Assembly: GCA_037043235.1 (NCBI GenBank)
Contig: JAWRVZ010000492.1
Span: 62,001-126,000 of the forward strand
Direction of reading: 5' to 3'
Origin: Rhodeus uyekii
Taxonomy: Eukaryota > Chordata > Actinopteri > Cypriniformes > Acheilognathidae
Length of the DNA: 64,000 bases
Under the pieces are notes generated by a model. That model made no database searches. It was not told the DNA's origin and was given only the letters and a program-made list of their open reading frames with translations. Position numbers and translations under genes: made by a program. Positions 1-11,229 of the stretch are shown here, in pieces. How positions within the stretch are numbered: position 1 is the first letter of the stretch; every line of letters begins with the position of its first letter.

Positions 1-2060
1 AGTGTCTAATATACCAACATTTACGTTTTCGTCTGGAAAAGAACAAAAATATGATTGAAGTCTTGAGGAATTCTTTTGAAAGGAAGATTTGTGATGAGAA
101 GTTTTATAGTGAATGGATAAGGATAAATTGCGTCAAATTACAGACAATGACTCCAAAAGATGGGAGTTTCAGTAATATGTAATTCGCAAAAAGACAACTA
201 TAAAAATTATAATTCTTTGAAAAAATATTTTTGGGCAAAGATTTCTGAAAGGCCAGAGTCACAAAGTAGATAAATGTTGAAAGTTTACAAAAATGCAGTG
301 TTCCAGTCCTTGAATCCAGTCCAGAGTTTCTCTCTCTCATTCAAAGTCAGCTAAATGCTGTTATCTCAGTCTGTGTCATCAGTGATAAACAATTTACAGG
401 AAGTGTTCCAGTGAAAATCATAGACACAGAGATGTTAAAGGAAATCATGTTACAGGCAGTTCAAAACTTTTAAAAGTTCCACATTTATGATTGTGCACAT
501 TAAATTTGTTGTTAAAAGTTTCAACAACTCAATGCCTTTAAAGAGGAGTTTTAAAATAAATTTAAATAAGTGTTAAATTAAAATTAAGTTTGATTAAATT
601 GTTATGACCAGTAATTTTTGTTTTGTCTCATCTTAGTCTCCACCATGGTACAAGGCTGATGGAGTAGACAATGGTGATAGCGAAGCTGAGATTAAATACA
701 GATAATAAGCTGTGTTGCTGTTTTGAATATGTTAATAGTTTTTACTGATGACATACTGCTGTTATTAACCGGTCTCCCTGTTTTGAACACTATCAGGCAG
801 TTGAAATGACTCTGGCGGTTCTTGAATGCACCTCCCCTAAGCTCCAGGGAATACCTGAATCTGAAGAAAACTCGAAGATCCGCAAAGGGAATGAAAGGGT
901 TAACAGTTGAGCACGAGGGCGTTCAGGCCCAAAGACGGGTAAGTTCCTCTAATGGCCACATGGAGGACAACCTAAGCCAGGGGTTCGCCACCGCTCCTGC
1001 GCATCTACCCAAAAACAGGGGAAGGGAGATGTTTTATGTGACAACTGGATGAGAGTTGAGAGGATGTCTGTTGTTGGCTAGCAGCATCCTTCAGAGGGGG
1101 GATTTGCAGAAGTCTGCCCCAAAACTGAGTTCCTCCATACCAGATCACTGCAACCGCATTCCTTGACAAGTGTCCCCAACTTGTAGAAGATGCCAGGGGG
1201 AGACCCTGAAGAGGTTGTTTATAAAGAGATAATGGGAATGTGCTTTCAAGAGCTGGCTGAGAACATGATGTGACTGACCTTCAGTTGTTGTGGAGACCAT
1301 AACAAAACTTTATAATATCAAGAACATTATTTTGGGTTGGCTTATGAAAAAAAAAATTAATAGTGAAACTGAACTAATATGTCTCTATCATAGTTTTCAC
1401 TCTTGCAGGTCGTTAGACATGGTGCTGACTAAAGATGAAGATCGTTTTTACAAATTGAAGAGATGGTCTGGATAACAAAGTTTAAGTGAATGTTAAACTA
1501 AAAGTAAACTTAGTAATCCTCCTAGGACACTTTATTTTAGATAATCAAAGTTGATCTAATTGAGAGTTAGAGATTTATATTTTAAAAATTTGTGAATGAT
1601 TATGGTTTCTAAATGGCAAATAATTTACTATTGCATTCTGCCAAAAAGTTACAGTCTTAGACTGCTGAGGAAAACTTTTGGCTGAGAGAGAGATTGTGAG
1701 TGGAGGCTGGGTATGGCACTCTGTTATCAAACTGATAAAGGAACTAAAACAACCTAGCAAACTTTTCTAAAAACAAATTAAGTATAAACAGACATTTTTA
1801 AACACACTTTTAAACTGAATAAGTTAAACCTAGATAAGATTTTAAAGCTTAAATCTTTGTAGAATAAATACCATAAGTAAACCTTGAATATGAGCGATTT
1901 GTATTCATGTCTGAGTGTGTGTGAGTTTTGTATGTCCTCATAGTGTGCACATGTTGTCATTAACCTCTTGAATGAGTGTTTGATCATTACAGATGGGTTA
2001 AGTGAAATGACAATCTACACAGAAGCCGATAATTCTGCTTGAATCTGGAAGAGACGATAC
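1..2060. other. No recognisable gene; scattered short open segments
   Basis: I recognise no family here. On the plus strand, 340-472 is open for about 44 codons and ends in TAA. A splice-acceptor-like tract at about 590-612 is followed by an open stretch to two adjacent stops near 703-708. An open frame at 822-1052 (76 codons) is basic and matches nothing I know. The stretch lies upstream of two envelope-like fragments on the same strand, so remnants of the same retroelement are a reasonable guess, but nothing in the sequence proves it. Confidence 0.3.
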
Positions 2061-2239
2061 AAAACATGGGACAAGCTTTAATTGGACTGAATATCCAGCT
2101 CTGTCTGCTAGTGGTAAATATGACTAATTTTGTCATTTATGATGTTAATTTCAAGTTATTCTCTGGATTAGTTTAAATAATTGTGTAAGTTGAAATTGTG
2201 AAGCTGAAGATTGCTGTCAATTATGGGTTTAAAACCCTT

Positions 2240-2420
2240 GTCTAAATTCAACTGAGGGTCTAAATTTAAATACTATCAACTATGAGTGATCCGAGTGTTA
2301 TAAACTTGACGTTATACGACTTGACGGCAGAGATAGTGTGACACATTGGCTAAGTCACCCTCCAAATTATCCAGAGAGCACCCTCACATTTATGAAGGCC
2401 GGTGGGCGATCAAAGGAGTG
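2240..2420 (+). pseudogene. Degenerate envelope-like fragment (older copy)
   Basis: This stretch aligns by eye with about 4240-4400 of the envelope-like gene downstream. Both share a run encoding LNSTEGLN, a Y-R-L-D-G stretch and the segment corresponding to SPNYPE before a region that has diverged. It carries in-frame stops and small indels and is clearly dead. It lies in the same orientation as the larger copy and is separated from it by a LINE fragment. It is either a second insertion or a local duplication. Confidence 0.6.
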
Positions 2421-2654
2421 AATATAACTTTTAAAAAGTTTTTATTGATTTTCATCCATTAAGTGGATACATGACATTAGATCAGCCATTCATACAAAAG
2501 GGCTAATGAAACAGCAGCTATGAGACTGTCTGTGTGACTTAGGGATTAAAGCACAAGTAATATTTTTAAAGATAAATTCAAGGGCAGAACATTTACTTAC
2601 TGAGTAATTAGAAGGTTTGAAACTCAGTTAATAATATTGAATTAGTCTAAATCT

Positions 2655-3605
2655 GTTATCTGCCCTAATATGTAGACCTCCAAAACAGGAATGGGGATTT
2701 TATACATGAGTTCTCTGAACTTTTATTGGTTATGGTCCCTTCTTTTGACAATATGTTTAATTTTGAGAGACTTCAACATAAATGTTTGTGGTCCTTTAAA
2801 GCCCTTGGTGAAAGATTTTGTACCTTTATTAGAGCCTTTTGATTTTTGATTTTATTTATTTATTTTTTATTTGATTTTATTTTTTTGCATTGAGGGTTTA
2901 GCCCTGGAAGGGTTTTACTCATATCTAAAAGATAGGACTTATTTTAGTCAATCTGGGACTTTCGTTTCATCTGTTACCCGTCTCTTGTATGGGATCCCTC
3001 ATGGCTCAATTTTGGGACCAGTTTTATTCTCCCTCTATATGCTCCCTTTGGGAGTGATCTTTGAAAAATATGCCATTCATTATAATTTGTATGCTGATGA
3101 CTCAAATTTATTATCAAGTATCCATTCAATCTTTGTTTGAATGTTTAGATAAAGTTAAGTACTGGCTAACAATTTTCTCCAGCTGACTGAGTCTGAGTTT
3201 ATTTTATTTGGAAATAAGGGATGTCTTTATGATGTCATTGACTGCCTGGGATTCCTTTCAGGGGAAAATCTTTATAGTTTGAAAAACCTACGAGTCATTT
3301 TTGACTCTGAGCTCAAATTTGATCATCAAATTAATGCATTTGTTAAAAATAGTTTTTAATAATCTTAGCTCTGTATCTAAATGGAAGTCTATCCTGTTTT
3401 ATGACATGGAGAAAGTTGTGCATGCTTTTATGCCATTTGAATTATAATGTATCTGGGTGTGAGTCAGGTATCTCTCTCCTGCAGCTCGTTCAGAATTCAG
3501 CTGCTAGGCTTCTAACTAAGAAGAGAGAGAGAACACATTCCAGTGCTTATCTAACAACAATGGCTTCCTATACGTTTCAGAATTCATTATAAGTGTTGAA
3601 AGTGG
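2655..3605 (+). mobile_element. Rex1/CR1-type LINE fragment, decayed
   Basis: This is a non-LTR retrotransposon relic. Reading along the plus strand, it shows part of the endonuclease (an R-D-F-N-I-N-V motif near 2768-2790) and then the reverse-transcriptase core in the open frame 2871-3140. That core has a GIPHGSILGPVLFSLYM block and the catalytic YADD. Next come pieces of the C-terminal region (LQLVQNSAARLL near 3480-3520, and a WLPIRF-like block near 3560). Sections between endonuclease and RT are missing and several stops and frameshifts are present. The motif set fits the CR1 superfamily; Rex1 is my best guess among fish members. Confidence 0.75.
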
Positions 3606-4079
3606 TTTATTAATAAAGGTTGAGTTAGTATCATATTTTTGTTTTTGCAAAACAGTAGAGATAAGTGGGACTGAGGCAATGCCGATAATATTTTTGGGAT
3701 CAGAAAGACTAAACATTTGATAGAGAAATACCTTGACAAGAAATAAAATTAACATTGTGAACAGAAAAATTCAGATATGAATTTGGATCAATTTAAGAAC
3801 ACTTTTATATTATGAAAATCTGACAGTTCTTGTTTAGCTTATAACAAATTTGAAAGATAGCAAACCTAATGGTATCTGATGAGCCAAATGACAATGAAAG
3901 GGTTTAGATTTTGGTCATAATGCATAAGCAGGTGAAAAAGAAAATTTTAAGATGTCCTGCAATTAAGATGGTACATGCTATTTGCATGATAAATGAATGA
4001 CACTTTCAGTGGAAACTAGAAGCTTAGACAGATTATTATGGGAGTTATCTATTCTTTCATTGTTTATTTTTATTTAGGC

Positions 4080-6060
4080 CACCTCTGCAACTCTGATCTC
4101 TTTCGTAGCTCTGATATTGACTGCATTATCTTTCTTGATGTGGATTCAAATTTCTCTCTGGACAGGTCGATTTCATGCCTTTTCGACCAATTGGGAATGT
4201 GAGATAACTGATAACCATCCATCATGGGTTAAATACCCATGCCTAAATTCAACTGAGGGTCTAAATTTGATTCCAAGTATGTATCGTAAGGTTAATGATA
4301 GATGTTATCGTTTGGACGGAAATGAGACAGTGACCTTTTGGCTTGGTCACTCCCCAAATTATCCAGAGAATACCCTCATTATGCAAACAGGCCAATGGTT
4401 AAACGGCAGTGGAGTGAACGTGTTTCAGAGCAACTTCAGCTCATTAAGCTTTATTCCAATTGCCATGACCAGCAAAAATCAAAGTGTTTGTTTGTCCCGG
4501 ATAGATGAAGTCCATAGATACGTGCTGTACCAGAAGTTTGTTGACAATAGTTCAGAGCAAAAGAAATGACAGACTGTGAATTCTGGGGGTGCCCACATAA
4601 TATTGGGTGGTAAACCATTTAAATGGCCATTATACCCAAGCGCACCCGACCCCCGACATATTGTGTCTTACTCTCTTCCATAGGCTGGGAATCAAGTAGA
4701 GGCAGTTTCCTCGAGTTACCTGAACTCAAATGTGGTGTTTAGAGGGGATCCTAACTCTGAATGGTATGAAGAGGTGTTAAAGGATAAACTTTTGAGGAGA
4801 TGGGGAGTTTTGAATCCAACTAAAGTTCATTTGGTTCAATGGGATGCAGACAGGTCTTATGGTTCAGTCTGTTACAAGTTAGGACGAATGGACAAGACTG
4901 ATAAGAACAACTTCGATCTAAACGGCAGTAATAATGATTTGCCTCTTGTCAATGCTCTTTCTCTTTCATGGCCTAGATACACCAGGTTAGATGATCCGTG
5001 GAAAGAGACAATGCACGTGGAACTCTGTCTGGGTAAGGAGATCCAGAAGTGGTTCTTTAAAAACTTCCCTCCTGAACAAACTACAAAATGTAAGAATGTC
5101 GCAGCAGCGATCGCAGGGGTCAAGGACATGCCCATTCCATGGGAACTTTGCAATTCGTCTTTTGTTAAACCCGATTATATCTGGGCTAGTCTTATGGATG
5201 TTTTGTATCAATATAATTTTGCTTTGATTATGGCAAACAAAACCATCTTCGAAATGGAACAGTTGCATGACCATCTTGAAAGTAAATAGCTAGTAAATGT
5301 AATAGCGCCACATCCCTAGCCTACAATGTTACAGCTTGGATGCATATTAACATGTTTCACTTGTTTTTGGAAATAGCAGTCAGTAGAGTGGAAATCTCTC
5401 GCGTGCCAGTGACGATTGATGATTTGGCTTGGAGGTATTTTCGACCGTTTCAGGTGTTTATGTGGCCTCAGAGTTCAGATGTAGCGTTAGGAGATGGTTC
5501 GATAAGGAAAATTAATTTCGTTCGTTTTTACGACCGATTCCACCAGTACAAGAGATTAGAGATCTTTCTTCCAAACCAAATTCCAGCGATTGTGCCAACC
5601 ATAAGCTGGTACATCCTTTGGGACCTTCATGGTACCCGGCCAAAACGTACAAACATGGCACTTGTGCTGAATTAGGGTTGTGTTTTGCTAAAATGAAGCG
5701 TAAAACCAAGTATTATCCAAAATTGAAGTCTGACCGCGTGAATTACATTGAAAAGTTCCTAAAACAAATGAAAGGAACTGAAACGTTCGCAGGCTATGAG
5801 TATCTAAATTCAGTGTGGCTTAGATCAGATGGGACTCCATTTGTCACAGAACCTGACGGGCCTACCAGCATGTCTGTAGCTTTTATGGTCGTGTTCAGCG
5901 TAGGGTCCATGTTCACTGATGTTTCAGCAACCATTGGAGAGTTTGTTGCGGCACCAGAGGACTTGGCCATGCGCATAATTAAATATCTAGTTTATGCCTT
6001 TGGTGCATGTATCGATTGGGGATGTGTATCCGTTTTTGTTTTTGTTTTTGTTTTTGTTTG
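4080..6060 (+). pseudogene. Retroviral-envelope-like glycoprotein gene, broken
   Basis: This is a single long coding trace of about 650 codons, now interrupted. It opens after an acceptor-like tract (TTTATTTTTATTTAG, ending at 4077) with a hydrophobic segment at about 4080-4160, as in a type II or leader-anchored membrane protein. An ectodomain rich in N-glycosylation sequons (for example NST, NET, NGS, NFS) and cysteines follows. A second hydrophobic stretch lies at about 5870-6020. Breaks are a TGA at 4567-4569, a TAG at 4681-4683 and a TAG at 5287-5289, all in one frame, then a frame change between about 5290 and 5340 and another near 5650. I could not identify the viral lineage. The topology would suit a retroviral Env, and a spuma-type leader is one option, but no classical fusion or immunosuppressive motif was visible. 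It could instead be an unrelated membrane glycoprotein. Confidence 0.5.
6033..6059. repeat. (GTTTTT)n microsatellite
   Basis: About four tandem copies of a six-base T-rich unit lie at the end of the envelope-like coding trace. They probably arose after the frame lost function. Confidence 0.8.
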
Positions 6061-6356
6061 TACGTCTTTAAATCTGCCTGCAGGACTATTTATCCTGTGG
6101 AGGAGGAGATGAGGCTGTTGCAACTGACCAACCACTTGAACAACCAACTGACAAGAGATAAACTCAACGCCCTGTTGTGAGTGGAAGGTTGGAGAGCCCC
6201 TACCATGGGGACCGGAATTTTTAGTATCCGGCTTGTCCATGATGGGGTGAAGAGACAACTGTGACCCGTCAGGGAAGCATGCGTCACCACTCCGGCCTTC
6301 CGTAGCGATCTCACTGGATAGACCAGACGTGGTGGTATTGGACCCCACATTGGTCT

Positions 6357-6540
6357 AAAAGAGGGGACTGAAGGCGGATAATCAAAATCTCTTGTCTCTT
6401 CTATTTACATTATATATATATTATTTTATTTTTCCTATTTATACCTATATTCTTTTCTTTGTCTTATTTTTCATATTTACTTTTTACTTTTTCTTATTTG
6501 AATGAGTTGTAAAGAGTGATTTATAATCAAGTTAGGCTTT
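6357..6540 (+). other. Possible polypurine tract and start of a 3' LTR
   Basis: A purine run (AAAAGAGGGGA, 6357-6367) lies about 300 bp downstream of the envelope-like gene and is followed by a TG at 6369-6370. That order (env, polypurine tract, LTR beginning TG) is usual at the 3' end of a retrovirus. The following sequence is very T-rich. I found no matching upstream LTR and no clear end, so this is suggestive only. Confidence 0.3.
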
Positions 6541-7380
6541 TTATTAGTTAAAAACCTTTCTTTACTTTTCTGTAGTTTTCCATAGTGTAAGGATGAATAT
6601 TGTCAGCACTTCTCAACAGATAGAGAATGTTATCAGAATGTTTTGGGTACTGTTTCTGTTGAGAGTTGGAGCCTGAGCCGAGTTCAGCCTTGGAGAAGCT
6701 GTATGTGTGTGTGTGTGTTAATATGGTCTGTATTGGTGAGGTGATTAACTGGCACCATCAGGAGACGGAATGACTTGTTGTTCTCGACAAGCCACGTCAC
6801 TAACCCGTCAACCATGTGATCAACGAAGAAATGCTTCAGACTGTCTGCTCTTGTGTGGGAAATTACTAGTTTTGTTTATCTTTCTTTCTTTCTTTCTTTC
6901 TTTCTTAGCCAATCAGAATCATTTAAATGTAGTTAGCACCCTCTGTTAGAGTATAATTGCTGTAACAATGTTATTGTATTTGGGGCGGCCTACAAACTCC
7001 TTGTGAGACCTGAAGCTGGCTTCTGCTGATGAAACTGCAAACTAAACTTCACTAAAATGTATTCTATTGTCTGCACTTCTGACTCCTGGTCTTCATTCAA
7101 CATATCTGGTCCTCGGGTCTTAACTGTGAATCCCCTACATTATGTATACAAAAAAATACTTTACCTCAGGAAATCTCTAAGTTCAGTAATGTTCTCTCAT
7201 TCAAAATGGCATCCAGCTGTGTGTGTGATGGACACGTTACCCAGCTTATATGCTAACTGGAAAGTTTATGCAAAGTATATTTTTTATCAATAAATAAGCA
7301 ATATCATAAATCTCATTTTGTTATGTTATATTAAAATATATTTAAGTAATTACATGGCAAATGCAGATTAATTTTCTATA
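6541..7380. other. Intergenic; weak similarity to CCP-gene 3' flanks
   Basis: No gene is seen. A short TG run lies at about 6700-6718 and a (TTTC)n run at about 6872-6906. The stretch around 6790-7060 (an ACCATGTGATCAA motif, then TTCTGCTGATGAAACT and CACTAAAATGT) resembles the 3' flanks of the CCP genes at 13760-13880 and 24000-24060. It may therefore be the remnant flank of another array member. Confidence 0.4.
6872..6906. repeat. (TTTC)n microsatellite
   Basis: A tandem TTTC run of about eight units in intergenic DNA. Confidence 0.85.
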
Positions 7381-7610
7381 TAGTTAAAAAGCCGAGAGAG
7401 CGACACTCCTGGTGTGATCAGACACGCTGGCTACCTGGTGGAGATTTCCCATTTAAATTTCCCATTCCCTTGTTACACATTTTTACAAAACGTTTTACTT
7501 AAAAGTCTTAATTGATAATATGTATAATTTGTAAAGATTACTCAATTCAATTTGAAGAAATTTTACTATTGAGTAAATGTTAATTAATACAAAATGTGTC
7601 CTCTCAAAAA

Positions 7611-7798
7611 CAGGACCATAATCCCTCTCCTCATTCTCTTGACGTGTAAATGATTTGATGGTGTCTTTCATCTGAAATATCATGTCTTTTCCAGAACAGG
7701 TGATCTCAGCTCTTTCTCCAGCTCTGAAAAAATTTTTACCCACTGGGTTGATCTTTTTTACTCCGAATGTTGGTGATTTTGCAAACTTCACAATTATG
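7611..7798 (-). pseudogene. Relic CCP exon (CCP5-like)
   Basis: Read on the minus strand, this stretch resembles exon 7 of the CCP genes. It has a GVKKINPVGK block against GVKGIKPAGK, then an F-F-R-x-G-E-R-x-E-I-T-C block and a K-S-F-x-R-x-E-N-x-E core. The first, third and fourth CCP cysteines are gone, so the domain could not fold, and no neighbouring CCP exon survives. It is the remnant of an array member to the left of copy A. Its downstream intron flank is also found at 61200-61440. Confidence 0.7.
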
Positions 7799-7839
7799 AT
7801 GTATTTAATTGTTTAACAGGTTACTTAAACCTGTATATA

Positions 7840-8160
7840 CAGTAATACCTCGGTTTACGAGTTCAATTCGTTCCAAGAGCGAGCTCGTAAACCAAAATGC
7901 TCGTACACCAAAACAAATGTCCCCATAGGAATGCACTAAAAATCAATTTATTCGTTCCACACCACCACCAATGCCCATTTTAAATATTTTTGGGGTTTTA
8001 CCCTATTAATTGCAGTAAAAATTATAACCATTAAGATCTCATATAAATACTAATTAATAATTGACAATTAAACTCTAAAAACATTTGACAATTTACTGTA
8101 ATGCACTTCAGCTGAGGAGAGAGGAGGGAGGAGGGGGGAGCGGGGAAAGCAAGGATTCAA
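7840..8160. mobile_element. Mariner-like terminal fragment
   Basis: It starts with CAGTAATACCTCGGTTTACG next to a TA, followed by the complementary stretch GAGCTCGTAAACCAAAATGC. This folding terminal pattern is repeated at 21930. A purine-rich G/A tract near 8110-8145 is also shared with the second copy (about 22205-22230). The far terminus is not seen. Assignment to the mariner/Tc1 group rests on the TA flank and the terminal sequence only. Confidence 0.5.
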
Positions 8161-8234
8161 GTGCAAATGAGTGAATTTATTATAATAGTGCAGAAAACAA
8201 ATGAAGTGATAATCCAGAGTGAAAGTCGTGAGAC

Positions 8235-8407
8235 GGGGAGCCGCGAATGAATGAACGAATTCGCGGGAGCCTGAACGAACGAACGAACGAACAAAATCGT
8301 GGGAGCCTCGAACGAACGAATGAATGAACTAATTCGCGGGAGCCTCGAGAGAACGAACGAATTTGCGGGAGCCTCGAACGAACAAACTAACGAATTCGCG
8401 GGAGCCG
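8235..8407. repeat. Minisatellite with GAAC tetranucleotide runs
   Basis: About five units each begin with a GCGGGAGCC-type motif followed by GAAC/GAAT tetranucleotides, so each unit is roughly 30-45 bp and imperfect. The array lies inside, or directly against, the hAT-like end at 8400-8580. Confidence 0.75.
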
Positions 8408-8580
8408 CGCAAGCGAGAGTGTTCAAACGCCTCCATAGTCACAGCGCCACACCCGCTTGCAGCAGCTCACGGACCGGTCCGTGAATGCGCTGCGCGGCCC
8501 GGTACCATTTCATCAACGGACCAGTCCGTGAAATCACTCCGCGGCACGGTGCCACTTCGACCGGGGGTTGGGGACCACTG
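8400..8580 (-). mobile_element. hAT-like non-autonomous element, one end
   Basis: It ends in GGTTGGGGACCACTG, the terminal inverted repeat seen at 28339-28563. Its interior (a TTCAAACGCCTCCATAGTCA block, then paired GGACC..GTCCG stretches) is the reverse complement of that element. The opposite terminus is missing or buried in the minisatellite. The end touches the left edge of DIRS copy A directly. Confidence 0.65.
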
Positions 8581-9823
8581 GTCTGGTTACGTCGGACTGT
8601 CGTCATGGAGACTCGCTTGGGAGCCCAATCACCTCCAAGTTTTATAAAACACGCCAGTGAACATTGGCTAGTGAGATTTGCATGCCGAGTCCCACCCACC
8701 CGGCATACGGGTACAAATAGGACCGGCATTACTCACTTCATTCATACTTTTGCTTCGGAGCCGAGCGTTCGCGAGCTTTGAGCGCTCTTTTCTGATCACC
8801 TCTACAGAGAGCAGTTTCTGTATCAGGAGTTATCTCCGCAAACAGAAATTTTAATTGCTCTCACACAGCTTGTTTCGGTTCTCTCAGCTGGTGTAAGGGC
8901 GCATTCAGCGGTGTGATGAAAACCAGTTCCGCTGTACGCAGAGTGCAACGTTTCACCCCTCAGTGCTTCGGTTTAACAGTTCCCTAAAAGAGCAGCACGG
9001 ACGATCAGCATCTTTTTCAAGACGTCTTTTCGTCCGTGTGTTTCTGGATGCGGTCGATTCCGACCTCATCTGATGGCCACAAGCGATGTCTCACGTGTCT
9101 GTGTAAACAGCTTTCCCGGGCTGCCGTGAGCATCAGGCTCCGTCCTGAGCGCTCGCGGTTGTACAATTGGTCTCTGGGGGTTGCGTGCGGTTCATAGCCA
9201 GGAATGGCGTGCAATTGTGGTGCGCTCGTGCCCACAAAGTGCTGCCATCTGACGGAATTGTTGGCATCTCCTGTCCAAGGCAAGTAAGACAATGGTAGCC
9301 CTGGCTGCTAAGGCTTTCAGTGCCGCTGGACAGGCCGCCTCTCCCCTGCATGCCATGGCCATCCTGCAGGCACATTTGGCAAAGCCAAGGAGCAGCACAA
9401 GGGTAGTTCTGAGCTGGGGTTTTTGCAGGAGCCGCGCACTGCGACCGACTTCACCCTCTGGGTGTTGTTTCTGTTCCGCCACATTTTCAAAAAAAGAGCA
9501 GTTTCCTCTACCTCTGGGTCACACTGGGCTTGAGCTGACAGTAAGCGACGCACTGCTTCCTCTCAGCCGGCCTCTCAATCGTCAAAGACAGGGAGTCGGC
9601 GTCTTAAAGACGCTCTGCTTCCTTATGCCTCCCTCCCCAGCCCCTCACAGGGTCTACAGAGCCAGGTAAGTGCACCACACTCACAGCCTGTACTCCGGGA
9701 TGCCATCCTTCCCGGGTCAGGCCTCAAAGCTCCCTGCTGCCCCCCCGCGGGTACGTCTGTCGTCCCTTTGGTGCCACTCATTCTGAGCTTGGGAGCCTAG
9801 CTAGTGCTTCCCACTCCGTCTCG

Positions 9824-11229
9824 TTGGCTCAGTTGGACGATCAGACTCGGCTGTGCGATTCAGCTCGCCAGGCAGCCCCCCAGATTCAGCGGCGTTCTGT
9901 CTACCTCGGTGCCAGGCAAGGACGCCCCTGTACTGCGGGCGGAGATTGCTGTCCTCTTGGCGAAGGGTGCAATCGAGCATGTCCCTCTGGCCGAGATGAA
10001 GTCAGGGCTTCGCAGAGCCCCTACTTCATCATTCCCAAGAAAGGCGGTGGGTTACAACCAATCCTGGATCTGCGTGTCTTGAATCGGACCCTGCTCAGGC
10101 TCCCATTCAAAATGCTAACACAGAGACACATCCTCACATGCGTCCACTCCCAGGACTGGTTTGCAGCAATCGACCTGAAGGACACTCACTTTCATGTCTC
10201 AGTACTCCCTTGTCCAGACCGGTCCTCCGCTCTGCGTTCAAGGGTCGGGCATACCAGTACGAAGTCCTCCCCTTTGGTTTGTCCTTGTCTCCCTGCACAT
10301 TCACCAAAGGCACAGAGGCTGCCCTTCCCCCCCTCAGGGAGTTGGGCATCCCCATCCTGAACTTTCGACAACTGTGCGAGCACAGGGACTTGGTGCTCAG
10401 ACACCTCAACCAGTGGGGCTTTGGGTCAACTGTTAGAAGAGCAAGCTCTCCCCTGCGCAGAGCATCTCTTTTCTCGGTTTGGAGTTGGACTCGGTCTCCA
10501 TGTCTCCATGTAGTCAGGCGGAAAACAGTGGTCCCACTGAAACATTTTCAGAGGCTCCTGAGGCATATGTCGTCCGTAGCTGCAGTAACGCCGCTCAGGT
10601 TGATGCATATGAGACCACTTCAACACTGGTTATGGGACCGAGTCCCGAGGTGGGCTTGGCACCAGGGCACATTCCGTGTGGTAATCACACTGGCTGGTCG
10701 CCAAACGTTCTGCCCTTGGTCGGACCTTGCTTTTCTACGGGCCGGAGTTCCCCTACGACAATTATCCAGGCATGTTGGTGTCACAACAGATACCTCCACC
10801 AATGGCTGGGGCTCCTGGACAGGACCTCGACGGCAGTGGCATATCAATTGCCTCGAGTTGCCAGCAGTGCACCTTGCGTTGCGCTGGTTCCGACTGTTGC
10901 TGCAGGGCAAACATGTACTGGTCCGCATGGACAACACATCGACCGTAGTGTACATCAACCATCAGAGTGGTGTACGCTCCCGTCACATATCGCAACTTGC
11001 CCGCCACCACCTCCTCTGGAGTCAGCATCGACTCAGGTCGCTGCGTGCCGTTTACATTCCGGGCGAGCTCAATCGTGCAGCCGACGCGCTCTCACGACAG
11101 CTCACATTCCCAGGACAATGGAGACTCCACCCCCAGGTGGTTCAGCTGATCTGGAGTCAATTTGGGGAGGCACAGGTAGACCTGTTGCTTCCTGGGAATC
11201 CTCCCACTGCCAGTTGTTCTTTTCCCTGA
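9824..11229 (+). pseudogene. DIRS reverse transcriptase-RNase H remnant (copy A)
   Basis: The first part shows the RT palm entry (D-W-F-A-A-I-D-L-K-D near 10155-10185), followed by a frame change. The open frame 10138-11229 (363 codons) then carries a Y-Q-Y-E-V-L-P-F-G-L block, and RNase H signatures VRMDNTSTVVYINHQSG and NRAADALSRQ. The catalytic Y-x-D-D segment expected after the ELGIPILN block is missing in frame at about 10362-10375. The long open frame is therefore not an active enzyme. Confidence 0.75.

Noticed and set aside
822..1052. A 76-codon open frame as a real gene
   Set aside because: No recognisable domain, no conserved context, and length within chance expectation for this base composition.
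5992..6350. Minus-strand open frames opposite the envelope-like 3' end
   Set aside because: They are antisense shadows with no motif, and one includes a translated microsatellite.
8235..8407. Regularly spaced repeats reminiscent of a CRISPR array
   Set aside because: The units are imperfect, the spacers are tetranucleotide runs, and the genome is eukaryotic.
8439..8781. Open frames across the hAT-DIRS junction on both strands
   Set aside because: They run across a transposon boundary and show no domain; they are GC-rich chance frames.
10138..11229. A 363-codon open frame that might be a host or active enzyme gene
   Set aside because: It is the DIRS RT-RNase H region with the catalytic Y-x-D-D segment deleted in frame, and it overlaps a frame change on its 5' side.
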